The position numbers were made by a program, and so were the translations under genes. Positions 18,445 to 26,457 of a stretch of 56,767 nucleotides of DNA are shown here, piece after piece. Location of the stretch: NCBI GenBank assembly GCA_014860445.1, contig JACZJT010000055.1:1-56767 (forward strand), given 5' to 3'. Every line of letters starts with the position of its first letter. The stretch's first letter is position 1. The DNA comes from Burkholderiales bacterium (lineage in GTDB: Bacteria > Pseudomonadota > Gammaproteobacteria > Burkholderiales > SG8-39). Below the pieces are notes generated by a model, which saw only the letters and a program-made list of their open reading frames with translations, was not told the origin of the DNA and ran no database searches.

Positions 18445-18450
18445 ATCCTA
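18445..18450 (-). promoter_or_regulatory. candidate -10 element of hpf
   Basis: TAGGAT on the minus strand (4 of 6 to consensus) lies 21 bases downstream of the Crp/Fnr dyad. That spacing would put the dyad near -41. There is no -35 match other than the dyad itself, as expected of an activator-dependent promoter. The start site is predicted, not known. Confidence 0.4.
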
Positions 18451-18471
18451 GCGACAAACGCCGCAGCGCTG

Positions 18472-18485
18472 TTGACATTGGTCAA
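18472..18485. promoter_or_regulatory. perfect Crp/Fnr-family operator dyad, TTGAC-N4-GTCAA
   Basis: TTGAC ATTG GTCAA is an exact palindrome matching the Fnr/FixK/Dnr/NnrR-type consensus. It lies in the hpf-kinase divergent region. On the minus strand it suits class II activation of hpf; on the plus strand it is about 61 bases before a TATAAT hexamer. The Crp/Fnr gene at 22285 encodes the E-SR recognition motif that reads TTGA-type half-sites. Confidence 0.65.
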
Positions 18486-18546
18486 GAATTGCACGCTGTC
18501 GATCACGCAGCCGTGCACTCAGGTCGCCGTGCACTGTCGATTTCCC

Positions 18547-18552
18547 TATAAT
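18547..18552 (+). promoter_or_regulatory. candidate -10 element of the sensor kinase operon
   Basis: A perfect TATAAT lies 97 bases before the kinase ATG, in the only gene-free stretch over 300 bp (18311-18648). No good -35 stands 16-18 bases upstream, so it may need an activator. The rest of this stretch shows no gene or RNA I recognise, besides the dyad at 18472. Confidence 0.45.
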
Positions 18553-18648
18553 CCCCCTTGTCGCCGCGCGGTCTCTTCGGTACTGCGGCAAATTCCGGGG
18601 TTTGTTTTGCAGCTACAAGCGGCCCAGCCCGACCCGCATGAAGGCGCG

Positions 18649-21063
18649 ATGCAGTCGCGGCCGAAACGCACGCGGCGGCTTCGCCAGCTGGTGCTCGGCC
18701 TGGGCACCCTTGCCGCATTCGCCGTGATCGCCGGCACGTCCCTCAGCCTGTGGCGCATGCATGATGATGTCACCCGGCAGGACGAAGGCCATCTGCTCGA
18801 TCTCGCGCAAATTCTTGGTGAGCAAACCCTGCGATCGACGCATGCCATAGACGCCGTGCTTACCGCAGGTGCCGAGAACGCGCGCAGGGCGGCGGAACAG
18901 GGCGGGATCCTACCCTCCCTGGAATTGCACCGGCAATTGCGCGAGTCGATCACGGCCACGCCTTATGTGCGCGCGCTGCTGCTGGCCGACCCGGAGGGCA
19001 AGTTGATCGCGCATACCGCGCAATTTCCGCCGCCGGCACGCGAGTACGGCGACCGTGAGTATTTCCGCGCGCATCGCGCCGGAGGGGATCAACAGTTATG
19101 GCTCTCGGCGCCGGTCAGCGGCACGTTCGGCGCCAAGGCGAGCATCCCGATCAGCCGCAGGATCGACGCCAAAGACGGACGCTTTCTCGGCGTTATCACC
19201 GCCGATGTCGACCCCGCCTTCTTCCTGTGGCCGCAGGGACTGCATCAACTCGGACCGGACGGCGTGGTGCGGCTGCTGCGCCGCGACGGCGTGCTGCTGA
19301 CCGGTTATCCCATGGCCCGCGCCGCCGCGACCGGCGACTATCGCGACACTGCGCTGTTCAGGCAGGGAATCGAAGCCGGGCGCGATCTGATCCACCATGC
19401 CGACACCGCGGACGCCATCGAGCGCATCAGCGCGATCTACCGGCTCGAGCAGTTCCCACTGGTGATTACGGTAAGTTCGTCGACGGATTTCGTGTTTCAG
19501 GCGTGGCGGCGCAGCGCATGGCTGTTCGGCGCCCTCGCGGCCGTGACCGCAGTCTTGTTCGGCGCGATCACCGTGTCGCTGGCCCATCAATTGCGCGTCG
19601 ACGAGGAGCTCAAGGCCATCGTGATCGAATCCGAGGGGCGGCTCCAGGCGATCATCCAGTCCGCGATGGATGCGATCATTATCGTGGATGCGCGACAGCG
19701 CATCGTCCTGTTCAACGCAGCCGCGGAGCACATTTTCGGCTGCGCGGGCGCGGACGCGATCGGCGCCCCAATCGAACGCTTCATACCGGGACAGTGGCTG
19801 ACACCGCGGCCGGGGCGCCGGGGCGCAGGCGGGGATGCGGACGCCTCCATGCACTATTCGGGCGAGCATCTCGCGCTCAGCGGCATACGCGCCGACGGCA
19901 CGGAATTTCCGATAGACGCTTCGATTTCGCAGGTTCAACTGCACGGCGTTGCGCACTTTATCGCGATTCTGCGCGATGTCACCGAACGCAAGCGGGTGGA
20001 GGCGGCACTGCGCGAGAACGAAAGGCGTTACCGAACCCTGTTCAGCCAGGCCATGGATGGTATTCTGCTGCTGGATGCAGAGGGCAATATCGTCGATGTC
20101 AACAGTTCATTCGCGCGCATGCACGGCTATACCACCGAGGAACTGCTGCGCATGAATCTGAGCCAGCTCGACACGGCCGAATCGCTGGCGCTCGCCACGG
20201 CGCGCATCCGGCAGATATTTCGCGGGGAGACGATCCGGTTCGAGGTGGAACACTATCACCAGGACGGGCGCCTGCTGCCGCTGGACGTCGCCGCATCGGC
20301 AATCGATATCGACGGCAGAATGTACGCGCTCGCGTTTCATCGCGACATCACGGAGCGCAGACGCGCGGAGCAGGAACTCCGGCGTTCGCAGCAGGCGCTG
20401 CGCGGCCTGTCGAAGGCGGCGAACAAGGCGCTCGAGGCGGAGCGACGGCGCACCGCGCGCGAGTTGCACGACGAACTCGGCCAATCGCTCACCGCGCTCA
20501 AGATGGACCTGGAGTCGATGCGCTCGGCCCTGCCTGCGGGGCAGCCCGAGTTCGAGGAGCGGGCCGTGGCAATGCACGCTCTGCTGGACGGCACGATCGC
20601 AGCCACGCGCCGGATCGCGGCCGATCTGCGACCCTTGATGCTGGACGATCTGGGCCTCGCCGCAGCGCTCGACTGGTTGACGCAGAATTTTTCCAAGCAT
20701 ACGGGGATCGCCACCGACCTGGTCATCGACGACACCGTGGCGCAGGTGCCTGAACCGATCGCCTCCGCGCTGTACCGCATCACCCAGGAATCGCTCACCA
20801 ATGTGGCGAAATATGCGCACGCGACCAACGCCGAAATCCGCCTCGAGCGCGACGGCGAATGGGTGCAGCTGCTGGTGCGCGACAACGGCCGCGGCATCGA
20901 GGAAGCCGATCAGGACAAGCGCGGCACCTACGGCCTGCTGGGCATACGCGAACGCGTGATGCTGCTTGGCGGTGAAGTCGCGATCGTGGGCGCACGCGGA
21001 CAGGGCAGCGAAGTGCGGGCGCGCATCCCGCTCGACGCGGCCGACGCCGAGGCGCTCGCGTGA
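18649..21063 (+). CDS. membrane sensor histidine kinase with extracytoplasmic Cache-like domain and two PAS domains
   Basis: An 804-residue kinase. TM1 at about 14-33, a periplasmic Cache/PDC-type sensor region (about 40-280), TM2 at about 288-314, PAS at about 329-447, a second PAS with PAC end (about 457-574), a HisKA_3 dimerisation helix with RELHDELGQS (His607) and a HATPase_c domain (N-box ESLTNVAKY, DNGRGIEE). HisKA_3 kinases pair with NarL/LuxR regulators, and one follows with a GTGA overlap. ATG 18649 has AAGG upstream and precedes TM1 directly; the frame stays open further upstream, so a longer form cannot be excluded. The ligand is unknown. Confidence 0.88.
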   Translation: MQSRPKRTRRLRQLVLGLGTLAAFAVIAGTSLSLWRMHDDVTRQDEGHLLDLAQILGEQTLRSTHAIDAVLTAGAENARRAAEQGGILPSLELHRQLRESITATPYVRALLLADPEGKLIAHTAQFPPPAREYGDREYFRAHRAGGDQQLWLSAPVSGTFGAKASIPISRRIDAKDGRFLGVITADVDPAFFLWPQGLHQLGPDGVVRLLRRDGVLLTGYPMARAAATGDYRDTALFRQGIEAGRDLIHHADTADAIERISAIYRLEQFPLVITVSSSTDFVFQAWRRSAWLFGALAAVTAVLFGAITVSLAHQLRVDEELKAIVIESEGRLQAIIQSAMDAIIIVDARQRIVLFNAAAEHIFGCAGADAIGAPIERFIPGQWLTPRPGRRGAGGDADASMHYSGEHLALSGIRADGTEFPIDASISQVQLHGVAHFIAILRDVTERKRVEAALRENERRYRTLFSQAMDGILLLDAEGNIVDVNSSFARMHGYTTEELLRMNLSQLDTAESLALATARIRQIFRGETIRFEVEHYHQDGRLLPLDVAASAIDIDGRMYALAFHRDITERRRAEQELRRSQQALRGLSKAANKALEAERRRTARELHDELGQSLTALKMDLESMRSALPAGQPEFEERAVAMHALLDGTIAATRRIAADLRPLMLDDLGLAAALDWLTQNFSKHTGIATDLVIDDTVAQVPEPIASALYRITQESLTNVAKYAHATNAEIRLERDGEWVQLLVRDNGRGIEEADQDKRGTYGLLGIRERVMLLGGEVAIVGARGQGSEVRARIPLDAADAEALA

Positions 21064-21704
21064 CGCGCATCCTCATTGCCGACGATCACGCCATCGTGCG
21101 CGACGGCCTGCGCCGCATTCTCCAGAGCGCGCCCGGCATCGAGGTGGTGGGCGAAGCTGTCAACGGCGACGAGGTCATGGCGCGCGTGCGCGAGGGCGGA
21201 TTCGAACTGTTGCTGCTCGACATGTCCATGCCGGGGAAAAGCGGCATCGAGCTGATCAAGTGGACGGTCGCCACCCGGCCCGATCTGGCCGTGCTGGTGC
21301 TGTCCATGCACCAGGAAGAGCAATACGCGGTGCGCGCGATCCGCGCCGGCGCCTCCGGCTACGTGACCAAGGAAAGCGCCACCGCGCTGCTGGTCGCCGC
21401 GATCCGCAAGGTCGCCGAGGGCGGAATGTATATCAGCTCCGGCGTGGCCGAGCAGCTCGCGCTCACCTTGAGGCCGCAGACGGCGGACCAGCCGCATCAG
21501 CGCCTGTCCGACCGCGAATACGAGGTGTTCGGACTGCTGGTGACAGGCGCATCGGTTTCCGATATCGCCGCCCGCCTGCACCTGAGCGGCAAGACCGTGA
21601 GCACGCACAAGGCGCGCATACTCGAGAAAATGGCCATGGACAGCGTGGCGGACCTGGTTCGCTATGCAATGGCGCACAAACTCGGCGAAGCGCCGGACAG
21701 TTAG
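21060..21704 (+). CDS. NarL/LuxR-family response regulator
   Basis: A 214-residue regulator. The receiver domain has DD8-9, phospho-acceptor Asp54 in LLLDMSMPG and Lys in YVTKES. The C-terminal LuxR-type HTH (LSDREYEVFGLLVTGASVSDIAARL) begins near residue 147. The GTG start overlaps the kinase stop (GTGA), so this is its cognate partner. A strong terminator hairpin follows the gene at 21712-21735. Targets are unknown; the divergent hpf or the downstream regulator genes are candidates. Confidence 0.93.
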   Translation: MTRILIADDHAIVRDGLRRILQSAPGIEVVGEAVNGDEVMARVREGGFELLLLDMSMPGKSGIELIKWTVATRPDLAVLVLSMHQEEQYAVRAIRAGASGYVTKESATALLVAAIRKVAEGGMYISSGVAEQLALTLRPQTADQPHQRLSDREYEVFGLLVTGASVSDIAARLHLSGKTVSTHKARILEKMAMDSVADLVRYAMAHKLGEAPDS

Positions 21705-21711
21705 GGTTCAC

Positions 21712-21740
21712 CGGGGTAGGCATCGCCCTACCCCGTTTCC
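21712..21740 (+). terminator. Rho-independent terminator after the two-component pair
   Basis: CGGGGTAGG (21712-21720) pairs perfectly with CCTACCCCG (21727-21735) around a six-base loop, followed by TTTCC. The nine-pair GC-rich stem just after the regulator stop fits a terminator, though the T-run is short. Confidence 0.7.
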
Positions 21741-21833
21741 GGTTTATCTGACCTCCAGTTTCAGCCCGCCCCTATGGCGGCCGGCGATCACCGTGCGCCA
21801 TACTTCCTGCAACGACCAACTCTGGCGGCAGGT

Positions 21834-22244
21834 ATGGAATGGGCTCTGCAAAATGCGGCACTGACGGTATTCCTGGTGGAAGATTCGCCGGCGATTCGCG
21901 CCCGCCTTGCGGCAACCATCAGGGGGATCGAGGGAGCCGAACTGGTGGGTGAAGCGGGCGCGGTCGGCGCCGCAATCGCCGGCATAGGCTCCACCCGCCC
22001 CGGCGCAATCATTCTGGATCTGCAGCTCGAAGATGGCAGCGGTCTCGATGTGCTCAAGGCGGTCTATCCGGGCACGCCGGAATTGCACGTCGCGGTGCTC
22101 ACCAATTACGCGACCGACCAGCACCGCCGCGCCTGCATGGATGCGGGCGCCGAGTACTTCCTCGACAAGTCTTCGGATTTTCCCCGCATCCGGGAAATCG
22201 TTCAAAGGTGGGCCGCCCGCTCCGAGGACGCAACACGTGTCTGA
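21834..22244 (+). CDS. single-domain response regulator (receiver only)
   Basis: A 136-residue stand-alone receiver. LVEDSP holds the acidic pair, IILDLQLEDGSG the phospho-acceptor Asp62, and FLDKSSD the conserved Lys. The remaining 30 residues hold no output domain. ATG 21834 follows GGCAGG; an upstream start at 21774 adds 20 residues unlike the family. It may be phosphorylated by the upstream kinase and act on a protein partner or as a phosphate sink. The Crp/Fnr gene starts 40 bp downstream, so the two are probably co-transcribed. Confidence 0.8.
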   Translation: MEWALQNAALTVFLVEDSPAIRARLAATIRGIEGAELVGEAGAVGAAIAGIGSTRPGAIILDLQLEDGSGLDVLKAVYPGTPELHVAVLTNYATDQHRRACMDAGAEYFLDKSSDFPRIREIVQRWAARSEDATRV

Positions 22245-22284
22245 GAGATCGACGCGAATCCGCAATCCAACCATGGAGAGAATA

Positions 22285-23184
22285 ATGACCTCCGCAATGT
22301 CGCACCATGATGCACTCGATTTTGGCAGCATCGATCTGGGGCCAATCAGCGCACCGGAGCACGAGGGGGCCAACGTTTCGGTGCGCGAACTCACCCGTTT
22401 GCTGCACATCGACTATCCCGACGAGGCCTGGCTGGCGCGCACGGCCTTCGCGCTGCGCCGCGTGCACGATGGCGAGGCGCTGGTTCACTCCGGCGACAAA
22501 TTTCACTCGCTCTACATCGTTCGATCGGGCTGCTTCAAAACCGTCTACACCGACTTTTCCGGCAGCGAGCAGGTGTTGGGATTCCCGATGTGCGGCGACC
22601 TCATGGGCGCCGACGGCATCGACGGCGGACACTACAAATCCACCGCCGTTTCCCTGGATACGAGCGAAGTGGTGATCGTGCCCCTCGCCGGCATGACGCG
22701 GCTGACAAACGAATGCCCCAGCCTGGAGGCGCTGCTGTATCGCGTACTGAGCCGCGAACTGGTGCGCGTACAGAACATGACCTGGACCCTGGGCACACTC
22801 GGCGCAGAAGGCCGGGTGGCGGCATTCCTGCTCAATTTGTCCGAGCGGCTCGGCGCCCTGGGCTATTCGCGCCGTTCGTTCAATCTGCGCATGACGCGCC
22901 AGGAAATCGGCAGCTACCTCGGACTGAAACTGGAAACCGTCAGCCGCGCGCTGTCGGCGCTGAACAACACCCGCATCATCCACGTGCACCAGCGAACCAT
23001 CGACATCATCGATCCAGACGCGCTGCGCGCCGTCGTAGATCCGGCCGGGGGCGCGGCCCCCGGCATCGAAGCGCAGCCGGCAGCGGGCCCCGTCCGCAAC
23101 GGAATACAGGATGACGGACGCCCGGGCAAGTCGCGCGCGACTTTACCGGCCGACGTCCCGTGGCGGCAACTCGCTGTCGCCTGA
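22285..23184 (+). CDS. Crp/Fnr-family transcriptional regulator
   Basis: A 299-residue regulator with a cyclic-nucleotide-binding-like beta barrel (about 65-165), a long dimer helix and a winged HTH (MTRQEIGSYLGLKLETVSRAL). The E-SR residues in ETVSR are those that in Fnr relatives contact TTGA half-sites. Only three Cys are present (SGCFK, MCGD, NECP), without the N-terminal Cys cluster of Fnr, so an Fnr-type oxygen-labile 4Fe-4S cluster is unlikely. The last 40 residues are a Pro/Ala-rich tail beyond the usual end. ATG 22285 has GGAGAG five bases upstream. Confidence 0.88.
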   Translation: MTSAMSHHDALDFGSIDLGPISAPEHEGANVSVRELTRLLHIDYPDEAWLARTAFALRRVHDGEALVHSGDKFHSLYIVRSGCFKTVYTDFSGSEQVLGFPMCGDLMGADGIDGGHYKSTAVSLDTSEVVIVPLAGMTRLTNECPSLEALLYRVLSRELVRVQNMTWTLGTLGAEGRVAAFLLNLSERLGALGYSRRSFNLRMTRQEIGSYLGLKLETVSRALSALNNTRIIHVHQRTIDIIDPDALRAVVDPAGGAAPGIEAQPAAGPVRNGIQDDGRPGKSRATLPADVPWRQLAVA

Positions 23185-23253
23185 AATGCTGCCCTTGCCG
23201 CCAGGCACACGAGGTATGATTGCGGCGCGTTTGAAATTATGAAAGGTTCCGAC

Positions 23254-23697
23254 ATGTTCAAACACATTCTGGTTCCGACAGACGGATCTACCTTGTCGCT
23301 GCGCGCGGTGAAGAACGCGGTCCGACTCGCCAAGGTCCACGGCGCACGCATTACGGCATTTTATGCAGCGCCCGAATATCACCCCAATATTGCCGGTGAC
23401 TATCTGCCGGCGAATTTCGTGCCGCTGGGCGTGTATCAGAAGGAAGTCAAGAAGACCGCGGACAAGTACCTGGCGCAGGTAAAAAAACTCGCGGACATCG
23501 GGGGAGTCGCCTGCACCAGCCTGTTCGCCAGCAACGATTCACCCCACAAGGCAATCATCAAGGCCGCGAAAGATAAGAAATGCGACCTGATTTTCATGGC
23601 GTCGCACGGCCGCAGCGGCATCGCCGGACTGCTGATCGGCAGCGAAACGAACAAGGTGCTCACGCACTGCAAGCTGCCGGTGCTGGTCTATCGCTAG
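23254..23697 (+). CDS. universal stress protein, UspA family
   Basis: A 147-residue single Usp domain: MFKHILVPTDGSTLS at the N-terminus and the ATP-binding signature MASHGRSGIAGLLIGSETNKVL near the C-terminus. Usp proteins aid survival in growth arrest and low oxygen, often under Fnr/Anr control. ATG 23254 has AAAGG seven bases before it; an upstream ATG at 23239 is less likely. It follows the Crp/Fnr gene by 69 bp on the same strand, so it may share its transcript or be its target. Confidence 0.92.
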   Translation: MFKHILVPTDGSTLSLRAVKNAVRLAKVHGARITAFYAAPEYHPNIAGDYLPANFVPLGVYQKEVKKTADKYLAQVKKLADIGGVACTSLFASNDSPHKAIIKAAKDKKCDLIFMASHGRSGIAGLLIGSETNKVLTHCKLPVLVYR

Positions 23698-23793
23698 GGC
23701 GGGTGTAGGTTTCCCAAAACCGCCTGAAACCCGCGGCTCGCCCGTTTCGAGGGCGGTCGCCCGCAACGCCTTGGCCGCAGCCTGAATCATCCC

Positions 23794-24747
23794 CTACGCC
23801 GTGGCCGCGGAAAGCGTCTGCATGTCGCGGCCGGCCGCAATCCAGGCGTCGAATCCGCCTTGCAAGGTTCGCACGCGTGCATAACCGCGTTCCATTAGCA
23901 GACGTGCGGCCTGAGCGGCCCCCGCTTCATCAGGGCAGGTGCAAAAGATGATGATGTCCTGATTCGACGATGGGGAGGGCCTGAAATTCCGCGGGATCGC
24001 CCGCGTTTCCACGGGCACCGCACCCGGGATGGTTCTGGGATCCAGCGTGCGTGCCACAGGGGGGCGAACGTCGACGATCATCGGTTGGGCTCCGGAATTC
24101 ATCAGCGCGTGCAACTCATCGACGTTGATGCGCGTTGCGCGAAGAATCGCATCAAGGCGCCTGCGCTTCCACCACTTGGTTGCCATATAGCCGGCCACCA
24201 TCGCCGCGACGAGAAACAGCACTCCGGTGCCCATGCGCTCAGCCTGCGCCAGCAATAGCGCAATCTGGGAATGCATCAGGTAACCTGCGCCCAAGCCGGT
24301 AGCCGCCCAAAGCATTGCACCGATCCCGTCAAAAAGCAGAAAGCTGCGCCACTCGACCCGCATCACGCCGGCGAGCGGCGGCACCACCGTCGACAGCCCC
24401 GGAACGTACTTTGCGATAACAAGCAGACCCATGCCCCAGCGATCAAAGTTCGCCTGGGCCTGGTTCACGCAAATGTCCGGCGACAGCGACACGCGGCAAA
24501 GCGTCTTCAGAACGCGATTGCCGTAGCGGCGGCCTGCGGCATACCAGGCTGCGTCTCCGATGAGGCAGGCAAGCACGGCGGATCCGAAAATCGCGGATAG
24601 CGAGAGCTCGCCGCTAGCGGCGATCGCACCCGCAATGACGAGGGTGGCCAACGCCGGCAGGGGAAGTCCCAGTTGCTCCAGCAGAACGATCGTAAATATG
24701 ATCAACAGGCCATACTGGCTGATGAGAGCGGCAAGTTCTTGCACCAT
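23794..24747 (-). CDS. DedA-family membrane protein fused to a rhodanese domain
   Basis: A 317-residue fusion. The N-terminal 200 residues are a DedA/SNARE-associated membrane domain with about five hydrophobic segments, the conserved RRYGNRVL and the RW-x-KYVPGLSTVVPPLAGV segment. Residues 215-310 are a rhodanese domain with VDVRPP and a putative active-site Cys in IIFCTCPDEAGAA. DedA proteins support phospholipid recycling and proton-motive force; the rhodanese part suggests sulfur or redox handling at the membrane. ATG 24747 starts the family's N-terminus. It converges on the Usp gene. Confidence 0.87.
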   Translation of the reverse strand: MVQELAALISQYGLLIIFTIVLLEQLGLPLPALATLVIAGAIAASGELSLSAIFGSAVLACLIGDAAWYAAGRRYGNRVLKTLCRVSLSPDICVNQAQANFDRWGMGLLVIAKYVPGLSTVVPPLAGVMRVEWRSFLLFDGIGAMLWAATGLGAGYLMHSQIALLLAQAERMGTGVLFLVAAMVAGYMATKWWKRRRLDAILRATRINVDELHALMNSGAQPMIVDVRPPVARTLDPRTIPGAVPVETRAIPRNFRPSPSSNQDIIIFCTCPDEAGAAQAARLLMERGYARVRTLQGGFDAWIAAGRDMQTLSAATA

Positions 24748-24794
24748 GGGGCGCCTTATCGGAGTTAACTTGTGGAAATAGAACTGCGGAGTGT

Positions 24795-25148
24795 CTAGGA
24801 AACAAGATCGCGCAAGTCGTTCGGTACAGGCATGGGTTTCAGCGCGCTGACGCGGGCTCTGCCCGTGTTTCCGATTGGAATCCAGATCCCGGAAAACAGG
24901 AGCGAAGCGATGATGCGAGGCACCTGGCCGGCAACTTCGCAATAATCGCGTTGATTCAAACCTGCGCGCAGCATCAGACTATGCACGTAGGTGTGGCGGA
25001 GCGTTCGACGCTGGACGAGAACGTGTGCGCGTTCAAGATGGAAAAAGCACACACTATGGTCGCGCCGCCGCAGGGCGTCTTGAGCGAGGGCAACCTCCCT
25101 GAAATAAGCATGGTTCACGATTGATTCCTTGGCCTCGATGAAATTCAT
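24795..25148 (-). CDS. DUF3703 family protein
   Basis: A 117-residue protein that I recognise as DUF3703 from FFHLERAHVLVQRRTLRHTYVHSLML read in parts, the central GLNQRDYCEVAGQ and the end GNTGRARVSALKPMPVPNDL. The function of the family is unknown; it often lies near metal or redox genes. ATG 25148 begins 20 bp after the di-heme peroxidase gene stops, so it is probably the last gene of that operon. No signal peptide is visible, so it should be cytoplasmic. Confidence 0.78.
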   Translation of the reverse strand: MNFIEAKESIVNHAYFREVALAQDALRRRDHSVCFFHLERAHVLVQRRTLRHTYVHSLMLRAGLNQRDYCEVAGQVPRIIASLLFSGIWIPIGNTGRARVSALKPMPVPNDLRDLVS

Positions 25149-25168
25149 GGACTGTTTCGCGGGGCGAT

Positions 25169-26440
25169 TCAGCGGTTTTGGTTCAGCGCCGTCACCGACG
25201 GCAGCATCGGCGGGGCGGTCGTCCCGCCGCTGAGCGTGCGCAAAAAGGCCTCGAGTTGGCGCAGTTCCAGCGCCGACAGGCGCAGCGGTTTCACTTCGCT
25301 GTGGCCGGCCGGCGCCTCGGGCGCGCGATTGTAGTGGTCGAGCACCTGGCGCAGCGTCGCCAGCTGACCCGCGTGCATGTAGGGCGCACGTTCTGCGACA
25401 TTGCGCAGCGACGGCACCTTGAAAGCACGTTGCAGCGTGTGCGCGTCGGTTACCAGGTATTCCAGCTCGGCGCACTGCGCGCGGTTCGCGTCGCTCCAGC
25501 GGCTGCGGCAATTGAATTCGTCGCGCAGAACCGAATTGGCGCCTGCCAGGCGCCCCTCGTCCGCCGACAGACCCCGACCCGCCGGCACGCCGGTGTTGTG
25601 GAACTCGTTGTTCGTGAGCAGCGGTCCGTTGTGGCACTGCGTGCAGTTCGCCTTGCCGATAAACAGCCGCAGGCCGGCGACCTCGTCGGGGCGCAGGGCG
25701 CTCTGCTCCGTGCCTGTCGCTTGCCGCAACCCGTCAACGTAGCGGTCAAAGCGCGACGCCCGGTACTGGATGCGACGCTCATAGGCGGCTATTGCCTTGC
25801 CGATATTCACGTATACGCCGGTGACCGCGTTGCGTTGGGCATCCGACAGCCCTTCCCAGGACTTGGCTGCCGCCGCGTCGGGTACCGGACCGGCGCTGAG
25901 CGGGATGTTCTCGAGATTCGGCAGGATGCCGAATATGCGCTCGTAGTCCGCCCGGTAATTCGCTGCGATCACGTGCGCATATTGCGCACGCGTTCCGCCG
26001 TGTTCGACCGGACTTTCAAGCGGGCCGAGCGCCTGCGACCACTGGCTGTCCTTGCGGCCGTCCCAGAAGAGAAAAGGACTGTGCGCCGTGGCCGCAATAG
26101 GCATGGTGCGCCGGTTGGTCGCGCCGACGCCGGAGGCCAGCGGGGTGCCGTCCTGGAATTCGCGGTCCGGCAGATGGCAGGTGGCGCACGACACCCTGCC
26201 GTTTGAACTCAGGCGGACGTCGAAGAAGAGACGTTGGCCGAGAATGACCGCCCGCGGATCGTCCGCCACCCGATTGGTGGGGTCCGGCGGCAGTGCGTCC
26301 AGCCCGCGCAGCGAAAGCGAGGATATCTGTTCGATTTCGGCGGCGCTCCAGCGATCACCCCCTACGGTATCCGCATAGACACCGGTCAACAGCGAAAACA
26401 GCGAAATAGAGACTACGACTCGAGTCCAATGGATTTTCAT
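25169..26440 (-). CDS. di-heme cytochrome c peroxidase (CCP/MauG family)
   Basis: A 423-residue periplasmic protein with a signal peptide (MKIHWTRVVVSISLFSLLTGVYA). Two CxxCH heme sites are visible: CATCHL in the first half and CTQCHN in the second. SSNGRVSCATCH, DGRKDSQWSQALGP and the late RNVAERAPYMHAGQ are CCP/MauG-family landmarks. It would reduce hydrogen peroxide or oxidise a protein substrate in the periplasm. ATG 26440 begins the signal peptide. The upstream YtkA-like lipoprotein and downstream DUF3703 appear to form one operon with it. Confidence 0.9.
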   Translation of the reverse strand: MKIHWTRVVVSISLFSLLTGVYADTVGGDRWSAAEIEQISSLSLRGLDALPPDPTNRVADDPRAVILGQRLFFDVRLSSNGRVSCATCHLPDREFQDGTPLASGVGATNRRTMPIAATAHSPFLFWDGRKDSQWSQALGPLESPVEHGGTRAQYAHVIAANYRADYERIFGILPNLENIPLSAGPVPDAAAAKSWEGLSDAQRNAVTGVYVNIGKAIAAYERRIQYRASRFDRYVDGLRQATGTEQSALRPDEVAGLRLFIGKANCTQCHNGPLLTNNEFHNTGVPAGRGLSADEGRLAGANSVLRDEFNCRSRWSDANRAQCAELEYLVTDAHTLQRAFKVPSLRNVAERAPYMHAGQLATLRQVLDHYNRAPEAPAGHSEVKPLRLSALELRQLEAFLRTLSGGTTAPPMLPSVTALNQNR

Positions 26441-26457
26441 GGCTGCGTCGCTCCGGG

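Noticed and set aside
19636-19990. First PAS domain as a FixL-like heme sensor
   Set aside because: The surrounding PAS sequence is FixL-like, but no His stands at the heme-ligand position before the RADGTEFP strand, so heme binding cannot be claimed.
23185-23253. Second Crp/Fnr operator in front of the Usp gene
   Set aside because: No TTGAN-N4-NTCAA dyad is present in this spacer; the Usp gene may simply be read from the Crp/Fnr transcript.
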